Assembly (NCBI RefSeq): GCF_001399685.1
Contig: NZ_JTHN01000023.1
Location: forward strand, 1 to 58,688
Reading direction: 5' to 3'
From: Paenibacillus sp. A3
GTDB lineage: Bacteria > Bacillota > Bacilli > Paenibacillales > NBRC-103111
DNA length: 58,688 bases
In this document: piece after piece, positions 1-11,000 of the stretch
Layout: every line of letters begins with the position of its first letter
Position numbering within the stretch: the first letter of the stretch is position 1
Notes under the pieces: model-generated
Databases searched by the model: none
What the model saw: only the letters and a program-made list of their open reading frames with translations
What the model was told of the DNA's origin: nothing
Made by a program: the position numbers and the translations under genes

Positions 1-3000
1 ATGTCGTGTTTTCGGTCGGGCCGTAGACGTTGAGGATATGCACGCCGGGGCACCGGCTGCGGACCAGATTGATATGCTTCGTCGAGAGCACCTCGCCGCC
101 CACGATCAAGTAGGTTAACGGACGGAACAGCTCCGGCTTCTCCTGCGCCAGTTGGTTGAACAAGGCGACGGACAGCCACAGGATCGCGATGCGGTTCTCC
201 GCCAGCTCCCGCTCCAATGCCAAGGGGGACAAAATCGTCTCGTTGGAAACCAAATGCAGCGTGAGCCCGTTCAGCAGCGCGCCCCATACCTCGAACGTCG
301 TGGCGTCGAAGACGAGCGCCCCCGTTTGCAGAATGCGGTCGCCTTCCCGAAACTCGACGTAGTTGGTATTTTTCACGAGGCGCACGACATTCCGGTGCTC
401 CGCCAATATTCCCTTCGGCTGCCCCGTACTGCCGGACGAATATACCACATAGGCCAGATGCGATGCCGACGTTGTGTTGTCCGGATTGGTGAGCGCGTCC
501 CCGGCGCCGCTAGTCTCGGACGAGACGGCAACATCCAGCCGCTCGCCCGCGAACCGGAGATTCCCCCCGGCTTCGCCGGATACGAGCAGAATGCGGGCGT
601 CGCAATCCTTCAGCATGTAGTCGCTCCGCTCCGCCGGATAATCGGGATCAATCGGGAGATATGCTCCGCCGGCTTTCAATATGCCCAGAATGCCGATCAG
701 CATCTCGATCGACCGCTCGACCATGATCCCTACGACGGTGTCCGCCACGACTCCTTTGTCCCTGAGCACAGCGGCAAGTTGATTTCCCCTCGCGTTCAGT
801 TCACGATACGTAATGGTCCGGTCCCCGAATACGGCCGCAATCCGGTCGGGCCCCTTCTCCGCCTGCTCCTCGAAGAGCGAATGAATCGTCCGGTCTTTCG
901 GGTAGTCCCTCTTCGTCGCGTTGAACTCGAACAAAATTTCCCGTTTCTCATCTTCCGTAATGAGGTCGATGTCGGCCAGCCTGACTTCGCGGTCCTTGCC
1001 TATTTGCGCGACAATTTGCTTGTAATGCCGCCCCATTCTGGCGATCGTATCCGCGCGAAACAATTTGGTGCTGTATTCGATGCTGCACTCGATCGACCGC
1101 CCGTTTTCATCCGCATTCAGCGTCAAATCGAACTTGGCCTGACCGCTCTCCCACGAAATTGGAGTTAACCGGAGGCCGCGGATCGCCGCTTCGCCGTCAT
1201 CGTCTGCATGACTCATATTGAACACGACGTCAAACAGCGGGTTGCGGCTCGTGTCCCGCATCACCTGTACCTTATCCAGCAGCACTTCGAACGGGTAGCT
1301 TTCGTTCTCGTAAGCCTCAAGCGCGTTTCGCTTGACTTCCTCCAAAAATGACAAATAGCGTTTTTCTCCCGCCACTTGATTGCGCAGCGCAAGCGTATTG
1401 ACGAACATTCCCATGATGCCCTGCAAATCGGGATGCGATCGGCCTGCAATCGGGCTTCCGATCACGATATCTTCCTGCCCGCTGTACTTGGCCAGCAAAA
1501 TATAAATTGCCGACAGCAGCACCATCTGCGTCGTGCTGCCCGTCTCCCGGGCGATGCTCCGCACTTGCTCCGCTTCCGCTTCATGCAGAGTGAAGCTTAC
1601 GCGGCTCCCTTCGAAGCTCTGCATGGCGGGGCGCGCCTCATCGTACGGCAGTTCGAGCGCGGGAAGCTCGTCCTTAAACCGCTCAAGCCAATACGCCTCT
1701 TGCCGGCCCATGCTTTCCGATTGCAGGAGCTTGTTTTGCCAAGCGGCAAAATCTTTGTACTGGATGCGAAGCGGCTCCAACTGTCCGCCGTTGTACAGCT
1801 TCACGAATTCACGCATCAGCAGCCGGACGGATACCCCGTCGCTGACGATATGATGCATATCGACCATAAGATACGTCCGACTGCGGCTGTGAACAAGCTC
1901 TGCCCGGAACAGCGGCGCCCGCCTCAATTCGAAGGGCCGTACGAAGTCCCGGATCAGCGTGTCGATGTCCCGGTCATTCTCTTCTCGAATGGCCATAAGA
2001 AACTCGAGACCGTCGTGAATGGTTTGCATGATGACGCCGTTCCGGCTATCGAAGGAGGTGCGCAGCGACTCATGCCTCGAAATCAGCGCCCGAAAGGCCG
2101 CTTCGATGCGCTCCGCATCGAAATCGCCCTCCACTTCGCAGATCGCCGGCATATTGTAGGCGGCGCCTTTTTCGATCTGCTGGACCATAAACATGCGTTT
2201 CTGGGCGGAGGAGGTTTCGTACCATTCCTGCGCTTCGCACGGCTCGATCATCTCGTACGCGATGTCGCGCCCAAAATCCCGGCCCGCCTCGATATAGCCG
2301 CCCAGTTCCCGGATCGTCGGATGCAGAAACAAATCTTTGAGCGCCAGCTTGACGTTCATCTGCTTGTGGAGTTTGCCGATCAGAATCGTCCCTTTTAAGG
2401 AATGTCCTCCCAGATCGAAAAAATCCTCATCGATCCCGATCCGCTCGACCCCCAAGACATCGCTCCAGACGCCCGCGAGCAGCGCCTCGATTTCATTTCT
2501 TGGAGCAGCGTATTCCTCCTCCCGCGCCCCGCGCAGATCCGGCTCAGGTAAAGCGCGCCGGTTTACTTTTCCATTATGCGTCAATGGCATGCGGTCGAGC
2601 CGGATCGCATGCGCAGGTACCATGGAATCGGGCAAGCTCTTTTTTAACCAGGCTTTGACGGCAGACGCACTCATCCCCGGATTTCCCGTGAAATAAACGA
2701 TTAAATCGTTCTCCTGCCGTTCGTTCTCCCGGACCCGTACGACAGCTTCCCTAACATCCGGGTGGGCAAGCAGCCGGTTTTCAATCTCCCGAAGCTCGAT
2801 GCGAATCCCTCTGACCTTCACTTGGTTATCGATTCTTCCCAGAAATTGAATGTTCCCGTCCGGCAGCCATTTCGCCCGGTCGCCTGTTTTGTACATCTTT
2901 TTCCCGGGCTCAAAAGGACTTTCGATAAACTTCTCGCGCGTCAGCTCCGGCTGCTTCCAATACCCCCGCGCCAACCGGTCCCCGCCGATACACAGTTCGC

Positions 3001-4825
3001 CGGGCACGCCGATCGGAACGAGGTCGTGATGCTTATCGACGATAAAAACTTTCGTATTCGGGACCGGCTTCCCGATCGGAATGCTGCCACTGCCGCTGCC
3101 GCCCGACTGAACTTGCCTCAGAATCGTGGTGTCCACCGTGTTTTCGGAAGGTCCGTACCGGTTGATGATTTCAATATCCGGATTGAGCCGCCGCGTATGC
3201 TCGACCGCTTTGACCGGCAGCTCTTCGCCGACCAATGTAACGGCCTTGAGGCGCTTGGTATTTTCCGCATCCAAGTACTCCAATACCGTCAAATAGATCG
3301 CCGGCACGCTGGTATAATAGGTCACTGCCCCATGCTTCAGATATTCGGCGATCCGATACGGATTCGCCGATTCCTCGTCGCTCGTCAAAATGACGCGGCT
3401 TCCGGAAATCAAAGGGGTGAAGCAAGCGGTGATAAATCCGTCAAAAGCGTAATTCGTCGTAACAAGCGAGACATCGTCGGCTGTAAAGCCATACTCCTGA
3501 CGCTCCCAGAGCATCGTCAAGCTCAGCGTACCGTGCTCGACCATCACCCCTTTGGGATTCCCCGTCGTTCCCGAAGTGTAAACCACGTAGGCCAAATGAT
3601 GGGGCTTTGCAACGTAGTCCAGCTTGCCCCCGTCTCCCATGAACAGACTCGAATCGGCTGCATCCAGCAGCGTCCCGCCGAATGAAATGCCGTCCGTCAA
3701 GCTGCGGGTCGACAGCAACTGCTGCGCTCCCGTCTCCCGGAGGATGAACTCGATGCGCTCTTTCGGATGCTTCGGATCAATCGGTACATAAGCGCCGCCG
3801 GCTTTCAAAATGCCAAGCAGTCCGGCGGCCATCTCCGGCGACCTCTCCAGCAGCACGCCGACGATTGCTTCCGGCTTAACGCCGTTTGCTCGCAGCACCC
3901 TTGCAACCGCATTGGATTTTTCGTTCAACTCCCGATACGTGAGCTGCCGGTCTCCAAACCGCAAGGCTATGCGGTCCGGCGTTTGTTCGGCTTGCGCCTC
4001 GAACAGCTCCGGTAAAGTTTTATTTTGTTCGCTGTACTGCGTCTTTGTACGATTAAAATCAATGAGAATTCGGTTCGTTTCTTCTTCATTAGCAAGACGA
4101 AGCCGAGCGACGCTTTGACCCGGATCGGTGATGATTTGGCGGACGATTTCAACATACTTGGCTGCGAACAGTCTGATCGTCTCTGTCTCAAGCAAGCCAG
4201 CGTTATAGACGAAGGCGGCTTCAATGGAGCCGTCCTCGTCCTTATCGATGCACAGGGCGAGTTCATTTTTGCCGGAGCCGCAAATGAAGTCGATATCGTC
4301 ACGGACATGCAGACGACTCATCGTCAGACTGACGGGGGTCAAATCCATGACCGTTTCGCAGACGTGAGCCTGCCGCAGGATATGTTCCACATCGGCATAT
4401 TGATTCTCGTAAGCATCCAGCAGGCGCTGCTGGGTCTCTTTGAGCAGCTGTTTGACGATGAGCTCTCCGCGCAGGCTCGTTTTCAAGGGCAGCACTTTTG
4501 GGCCAAGCGCTTGTTGCTTGCCCTTGCCCAAAGCATACGCCGGGACGCCGATGATGCGTTCTTCATGGCCCGTGTACTTATACAGGGCAATATCCAAGGC
4601 CGCCAAGAAAATCACATACAGCAGCAGGTCATTGTTTTTCGTAACGGAGTTTAATTTGTCAGCCAGCCCTTCCTCCAAGGAAACCGTGAGGCTTTCGCGC
4701 TGATAGGAATGGCCGAGGAACCCGTCGTAGCGTATGCCGGTTCTATCGATTTCGTCCAAAGCCAAGCTTGTCCAGTACGTACCGGAACCTGCTGCATCGT
4801 CATAGATAAGGCCGTTGTTTTCCAT
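1..4825 (-). CDS. Non-ribosomal peptide synthetase, third subunit (3' end beyond window)
   Basis: This is the third subunit of the lipopeptide line; about 1608 codons are present and the C-terminus lies off the left edge. Domains read from the translation: C-terminal half of a condensation domain (about 1-235, no HHxxxDG), A domain (core TSGTTGNPKG near 420), PCP (LGGHSLKG near 808), full C domain (HHIVSDG near 989), and a second A domain (SSGSTGQPKG near 1465) cut by the edge. Pocket residues aligned by eye to GrsA PheA read DGTTTVRVD(K), which I cannot assign, then DAFWIGVT plus one residue whose codon starts with T, a Val/Ile-type code. Neither PCP-E pair nor thioesterase is visible. The ATG at 4823-4825 has GGAGG upstream with good spacing, and the gap to the preceding subunit is 27 bp, so they are probably cotranscribed. 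Family call certain; substrates tentative. Confidence 0.95.
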   Translation of the reverse strand, partial: MENNGLIYDDAAGSGTYWTSLALDEIDRTGIRYDGFLGHSYQRESLTVSLEEGLADKLNSVTKNNDLLLYVIFLAALDIALYKYTGHEERIIGVPAYALGKGKQQALGPKVLPLKTSLRGELIVKQLLKETQQRLLDAYENQYADVEHILRQAHVCETVMDLTPVSLTMSRLHVRDDIDFICGSGKNELALCIDKDEDGSIEAAFVYNAGLLETETIRLFAAKYVEIVRQIITDPGQSVARLRLANEEETNRILIDFNRTKTQYSEQNKTLPELFEAQAEQTPDRIALRFGDRQLTYRELNEKSNAVARVLRANGVKPEAIVGVLLERSPEMAAGLLGILKAGGAYVPIDPKHPKERIEFILRETGAQQLLSTRSLTDGISFGGTLLDAADSSLFMGDGGKLDYVAKPHHLAYVVYTSGTTGNPKGVMVEHGTLSLTMLWERQEYGFTADDVSLVTTNYAFDGFITACFTPLISGSRVILTSDEESANPYRIAEYLKHGAVTYYTSVPAIYLTVLEYLDAENTKRLKAVTLVGEELPVKAVEHTRRLNPDIEIINRYGPSENTVDTTILRQVQSGGSGSGSIPIGKPVPNTKVFIVDKHHDLVPIGVPGELCIGGDRLARGYWKQPELTREKFIESPFEPGKKMYKTGDRAKWLPDGNIQFLGRIDNQVKVRGIRIELREIENRLLAHPDVREAVVRVRENERQENDLIVYFTGNPGMSASAVKAWLKKSLPDSMVPAHAIRLDRMPLTHNGKVNRRALPEPDLRGAREEEYAAPRNEIEALLAGVWSDVLGVERIGIDEDFFDLGGHSLKGTILIGKLHKQMNVKLALKDLFLHPTIRELGGYIEAGRDFGRDIAYEMIEPCEAQEWYETSSAQKRMFMVQQIEKGAAYNMPAICEVEGDFDAERIEAAFRALISRHESLRTSFDSRNGVIMQTIHDGLEFLMAIREENDRDIDTLIRDFVRPFELRRAPLFRAELVHSRSRTYLMVDMHHIVSDGVSVRLLMREFVKLYNGGQLEPLRIQYKDFAAWQNKLLQSESMGRQEAYWLERFKDELPALELPYDEARPAMQSFEGSRVSFTLHEAEAEQVRSIARETGSTTQMVLLSAIYILLAKYSGQEDIVIGSPIAGRSHPDLQGIMGMFVNTLALRNQVAGEKRYLSFLEEVKRNALEAYENESYPFEVLLDKVQVMRDTSRNPLFDVVFNMSHADDDGEAAIRGLRLTPISWESGQAKFDLTLNADENGRSIECSIEYSTKLFRADTIARMGRHYKQIVAQIGKDREVRLADIDLITEDEKREILFEFNATKRDYPKDRTIHSLFEEQAEKGPDRIAAVFGDRTITYRELNARGNQLAAVLRDKGVVADTVVGIMVERSIEMLIGILGILKAGGAYLPIDPDYPAERSDYMLKDCDARILLVSGEAGGNLRFAGERLDVAVSSETSGAGDALTNPDNTTSASHLAYVVYSSGSTGQPKGILAEHRNVVRLVKNTNYVEFREGDRILQTGALVFDATTFEVWGALLNGLTLHLVSNETILSPLALERELAENRIAILWLSVALFNQLAQEKPELFRPLTYLIVGGEVLSTKHINLVRSRCPGVHILNVYGPTENTT
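4120..4825 (-). other. N-terminal half-condensation domain of NRPS 3
   Basis: The protein starts at the point where a normal C domain begins its second subdomain (a YW-containing segment, then the LPLKT-like and DVEHILR-like segments). The whole first subdomain with the HHxxxDG catalytic motif is absent. The upstream subunit ends in a complete C domain, so this half domain is unlikely to make a peptide bond itself. It may serve as a docking or linker platform for the A-PCP that follows (inference). Confidence 0.75.
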
Positions 4826-4852
4826 GTCAAACCTCCGTCCCCTGAAATCGTC

Positions 4853-7800
4853 TTAAAAATCAAACTCGGCGCTTCTCAAGCTGTGGACCTCCGCTTTTTC
4901 TTGTAAAATATTAGCTTCCTCTTCTTCGCTTAAACGGCAAATTTCGTGTATTGTTTGAAGAGGATCGGCACATATTCTGCTGATGATGCGCATGTAATCG
5001 ACAATCGCCCGCTCGATCGTCTGCCGCTGGAACAGCTGCGTGGAATAGGTAAAATTCAGCTCGATATTATTATGGGTTTCGTAGCCGGATAAGGTTACAT
5101 CCGCCCGGGTTAAGCTGCTGTCGAGCGGAACAGGCTTGAGAAGAAGACCGTCCATTTCCAACCCGGTGTCATAGTCGATATTGTTCAGATGAAAGATGAC
5201 ATCGAATAACGGATTGCGGCTCCTGTCCCGCCGGACATTCAACCTATCGATCAATTGCTCCAGCGGATAGCTCTGATGGTCATAGGCGCGAATCGAGTTT
5301 TGTTTCACTTCTTGCAAAAACGCGCTGTACGTCTTCCCGCTCTGCGGCCGGTTCCGCAAGGCCAGCGTGTTCACGAACATGCCCACCATCGATTGCAGGT
5401 CGGCGTGCGGCCGTCCGGCGATCGGCAGCCCGACCACGATGTCCTCCTGCCCGCTGTACTTGGACAGCAAGATCGTAAAGGCCGACAACAGCACCATCGG
5501 CATCGTCGCTTCCTGCTCCTTCGCCATCGCCCGAAGCCGCACGGTCGCTTCCTCCCCGAGCGCGAAGTGCAGAGCCTCGCCCCCGAAGCTTTGCATGGCC
5601 GGTCTTTCGTAATCGTACGGCAGCGTTAGAACCGGAACGCCATCCTCGAACTGGCTGATCCAGTAAGCTTCCAGCTTTTCCATGGCGCCTTCGCGCAGCT
5701 GCCTGTTTTGCCAAGCGGCAAAATCTTTGTACTGAATCCGTAGCGGCTCCAGCGCTTCGCCATTGTAGAGCCGGACAAACTCCCTGAACAGAATGCCGAT
5801 GGACACGCCATCCGATACGATGTGGTGCATGTCGATCAGCAAATACGTTCTCCCTTCGCTCTCGGCCAGCTCCGCCCGAAACAGCGGCGCGCGTTCCAAC
5901 TCGAACGGGCGAACAAATTCGGCGGCGATTGTATGAATATCCGTCCGGCTTCCCCGTCTGAAGGTCATCGCAAACGCAGGATCGGGATCGATCCTTTGCA
6001 CGATATCCCCGTCCACCGTAGCAAAGGAGGTGCGCAGCGCCTCGTGTCGTTGCACGAGCCGCTTCAGCGCCGCTTCGATCCGCTTCGCATCCGACGCCCC
6101 TTCCAGCTCGAATACGCCGGGCATGTTGTAGGCCATGCTCTGCCGGTCCAACTGCTGTAGCGCGTACATCCGTTTTTGCGCCGATGACGCTTCGTACCAC
6201 GCTTGTTCGCACGGCTGAATGGCTTCATACGCCTGTACGGCGCTGCTTTCGATATAACCGGCCAGCTCTCGGATCGTCGGCCTCCGGAACAGCTCCCGCA
6301 GCGGCACTTCGACCTGAAGCCGCTTATGGATTTCGCCCATCACGATCGTCGCCTTCAGCGAGTGACCGCCAAGATCGAAGAAATTGTCGTGGATGCCGAT
6401 TTTTTCGACGCCCAGCACGCCGATCCATATGCTCACCAGCGCCTCTTCGATGCCGTTTCGCGGCGCTTCGTAATAGCCGCTGACAACCAGCCCGCTTTCG
6501 TCCGGTACAGGCAGCGCCTTCCGGTTCACCTTCCCGTTGCTCGTAAGCGGGATGCGCTCCAGTTGGACGACATAAGAAGGAAGCATGTACTCCGGCAAGC
6601 TTTGTTTCAAATGCTGCCGCAGCTTCGCTTTATCAATGTCAACGCCTTCCTGGCCAACGACATAAGCGCACAAGTAGTTTTGCTTCCGCTCGTCCTCTCT
6701 GGCGACGACGACCGCTTCCTTGACCGATTCGCAGTCGGTTAATCGGGCTTCGATCTCGCCCAGCTCGATCCGGTAGCCTCTGATTTTCACCTGATTGTCC
6801 ATCCGGCCCAAAAATTCGATCTCGCCCTGCGGCAGCCAGCAGGCCAAATCGCCGGTTACGTACATCCGCGTCCCGGCGGCGAACGGGTTCTCCACGAACT
6901 TCTCGGCCGTCAGCTCCGGCCGATGGAAATACCCCCGCGCTACGCCATCGCCTGCGATGCACAATTGCCCTGGCACTCCAATGGGAACAAGCTGATGATG
7001 GGCGTCCACGATATAGACCTGCGTGTTGCCGATCGGCTTCCCGATGGTCACCCCGGCCGCTTCGCCCTGCATGCGCTTCGCGGTGGACCAAATCGTTGTT
7101 TCCGTCGGGCCGTATACGTTGTACAGGTTCAGCCCCTCATAGCCTTGGAGCTGGTCTCTCAGCGCAGCGGGCAGCTCTTCGCCCCCGACCAGAACCGTGT
7201 CCAGCTTGCCCAAAACGCGCCGGAACGACGCATGCTCCAGCAGCAGCTTCAAGCGCGAAGGCGTGCTCTGCATCGCTTCGATTCCGTGCCGCTCGATCAA
7301 AGCCGCCAGCAGCGCGCCGTCGCTGCCTTCTTCTTCGCCGGCCACAATGACCTTCATCCCGTGTGTCAACGGAAGCAGCGTTTCCAGACCGAAGATGTCG
7401 AAGGAAATCGTCGTGATGCACAGCAAGCTGCCGCACAAGGCCAGTTCCGTTTCCTTCGCCATCGCGTGAATGAAATTGTTCACCTGCCGGTGCTCGACCA
7501 TGACGCCTTTCGGGTTGCCCGTCGAACCGGACGTATAGATGACATACGCCAAATCGCCGCACGCACTTACGGTCTCCAGGTTGCCGGATTCGCCGCTATA
7601 AACCTTGGCATCGGTTATATCGATAATCGTCCCGCGAAACACTACCGTATCGGCCAGCTTGGCGGATGTCGCCAGTATCCCGAGCTTCGCATCCTCCAGC
7701 ATGTACTCGATCCGTTCCTTTGGATGGTTCGGATCGATCGGCAAATAGGCGCCCCCGGCCTTCAAAATGCCAAGAAGCCCGACGATCATCTCGAGAGACC

Positions 7801-8010
7801 GTTCGATCATGATTCCGACAATCGTATCCGCCTTGACCCCTTGGCCGCGCAGCAGACGGGCCAATTGATTGGACTTTTCGTTCAGCTCCCGGTACGTGAA
7901 GGACCGGTCCCCGAACACAACGGCGACCCGATCCGGCCGCTCTTCCGCCTGCGCCTCGAACAACTGCTGGAGCGTCCTCTCCCGCGGGTATTCCATTTTC
8001 GTCGCATTGA
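4853..8010 (-). repeat. Duplicated A(Gly)-PCP-C block, copy 2
   Basis: This is the partner of the block at 17990-21150. Nucleotide similarity is high by eye (for example around 6000-6130 against 19140-19270). The C-terminal tails differ (RSAEFDF here, RNTAFQF in copy 1), as expected if the tails specify which downstream subunit docks. Confidence 0.7.
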
Positions 8011-11000
8011 ACGCATGCAGCAGAAGCTGCTTTTCGTCCTCGGTCGTCATGTCGATCTGCGAAACCTTCTTTTCGCCATTCCCGGAAACTGCTCCTATAA
8101 TGTGCTGAAAATGGCGCATGACCTTCGTCACGCTTTGCCGATCGTACATCTCTTCATTGTAAGAAAACATGACCCTCAGCTCATCGCCCGGGAACACCAT
8201 CACATCAAAATCATAGTTCGTCTGCTCATGCACGGTGACCTCATTCAACGTAAAGCCAAGCTCGGCCTCATGCGGGCCTTGAACCCGATCCTCGACATAA
8301 AAGTTTTGAAAAATCACGATATGATTGACTAGCTGCTGCCTCACTTCCGACATCGATTGGATGTCCGCCAGCGGGTAATAATCGTACGGAGCCGATTCGA
8401 GCGAATCGTTCTGCATGTCTTTTAACAGATCGATAAACCGGGTGTTCCGATCGCTTTTCACCCGTACGGGGATCGTATTGATAAACAGTCCGACCATCTC
8501 TTCGATGCCTTCCACATCGGCGTTCCGGCCGGAAACGACGGATCCGAAGACGACGTCTTCCGTATTGACATACTTTTGGAGCAAAATTCCCCACACGGCT
8601 TGAATGACCGTATTCATCGTCACCTGCGCTTCTTTACCGATGTTCGCAAGCGCCTCCGTCATAGCCTTCTCCACGGTAAACGTCAGCTTTCCTCTCTGGA
8701 ACTGGATTTCCCCGTCGTTAGCTTTAGCGTTGCCGGGCAGCCGGGCGACCGTATCGTAGCCGGTCACGTAGTCCTGCCAATATTGCCGCGCTTTGTTTTT
8801 AGGCTGCTGCTGCAGCCACCGGATATAGTCCCGATAACGTGCCGGTTCCTGCAAAGCGATTTTCCGCCCGTTCCGCAGCGCGCCGTAAATCGCGAAGAAA
8901 TCTCGAATCACGATGGCGCTGCACCAGCCGTCCATTAAAATATGGTGCGAGCTCCAAATCACCTTGTAGCGTTCCCGGCCAAGCTTGAGTACGGACAAGC
9001 GGATTAAGCTGTCCTCGCTGAGCGAGAAGCCCCGCTTCCGGTCTTCCGCTTCAAAGGCTGCGATCCGCCAAGCCCGCTGTTCCTCCCCTAATGCGCTGAG
9101 GTCCTCGTAATGGAAGTCCGCCGCCCGGCCTTCGAGTATCATTTGCTTGGGCGATTTCAGATTTTCGTGTACGATGACCGTTCTCAAAATGTCGTACCGC
9201 TCGACGAGCCGGCGGAAGCTCGCTTCGAACAGCGCGATATCCAGCTCGCCTTCGCTTACAAACGACGTCTGTTCAAAATAAGCGCCCGAGCCGTGATCCA
9301 GCAAGGAGTGGAACAGCATGCCTTCCTGCATCGGGGTAAGCGGATAAATGTCTTGGATTTTGAACTTCCGTTCTTTTTCATAGCTCGTTTTCAACGCCTC
9401 CAGCTCTTCAAGATCCAAATCCCCTGCCGAATAATCCGAAGGTGTCAACTGGGCGGAAGGCTGGCTGCTACAATGCTCAATGATGGCGAGCAGGCTGCGT
9501 TTGTACATTGCCGCGACATTTTCCATCGTGCTTTCGTTATAGCAGCGGCTGTTATACCGGATCGTGATTTCGAGGCGCCGGTTCGTGATGATTCCGCTTA
9601 TATCGATGTCAAACTCCTGCTCCCCTTCCGGACTGACCGAAGGGCCTGCGGGTAACGGGGACATTTCAAAGATGCCGTTGGCGAACTCCTCGTCGAACTG
9701 CCCCAAGTAGTTGAAATTGATCTGGGGCCTCACCTTATTCCAAATACGCGCTTCTCCCAAATATTTCAAAATTCCATAGCCTATTCCTTTATGGGGAACC
9801 CGCCTCAAGGTTTCTTTGACACTCTTGATCGAATAAGAGAGCGGGCTGTCTTTCCGCACCGGGAGAAGAACCGGATAATACGTCGTGAACCAGCCTACGG
9901 TCCGGGTCATATCGATATCCCCCTCCAGCTTCTCCCTTCCGTGGCCCTCCAGATTCACAAGCACTTGCTCCCCGGCCGTCCATTCCCCGATCGCAAGTCC
10001 CAGCGCCGTTAGCAGGATGTCGTTGATTTCCGTACGGTAGGCTCGATTCGTGTCCTTCAGTAAATGCTCCGTTTCTTCCTTGCTGAACGTCGCGCTTACG
10101 CTTCGAACATGTTTAAGCTTATAGCTGTCTTCCGCGTCCTTCCGGTCCGCAGGCAAGACGGGGATGTCGGCTTTGTCCAGACGGTCCCAATACGTAATCT
10201 CCTGCCGCAGCCTGTCGCTTGTCGCCTGCTTCCGCAAATAAGCGGCCCACTCTTGGAAGGAGTTCGTTTTGTTCTGGAAAACGATCGGCTCTCCGTTCAA
10301 AGCCTGCTGGCTGCCCAAGGCAAAGTCCTCCAGCAAAATTCGCCAAGACACGCCATCGACTACCAAATGATGGATGACGATCAGCAGGTGATCGCCGTCA
10401 AACGTTTGAAACAATCCCAATTTCACCAGCGGGCCTTGCTCCAGATCGATGCTGCTTTGAATAAGGCGGCATTGTTCCTCGATGGTTTCCTGATCGGTTG
10501 AGCCGGAACGATAATCAATCACGGTCATATCGAACAGCGGTCCTTCGGCCGCCCGGTTCACCTGGACGACCCGGTTGTTTTCTTTGCGGTAAATCATCCT
10601 CAGCGCATCGTGGTGGATCACGATTCGTTCAAACACCTGGCGGACGATGTCCTCCTGAAACCCTGACCGGCTGTACAGCATGACGGCTTGATTCCAATGA
10701 TGCGGGTCGGTAAAGCTTTGCTCGAAAAACATCGTTTGGATCGGCGTAAGCCCGACTTCTCCGGTAACCACCGCCTGCTCGATGCGGTTTTCATTTTGCG
10801 TTATTCTACGGCTTATTTCCTTCACGCTGCCGCCTTGGAACAGCTCCTTGATCTCCAACCGGTATCCATGCTTTTGCAGCTTGGAAACGATACGGATCGC
10901 TTTGATCGAATCTCCGCCAAGATCGAAGAAGTTGTCGCCGACGCCCACCTGACCCACGCCGAGCACTTCGCGCCACACCTCGGCCAGCTTCGCCTCCGTC

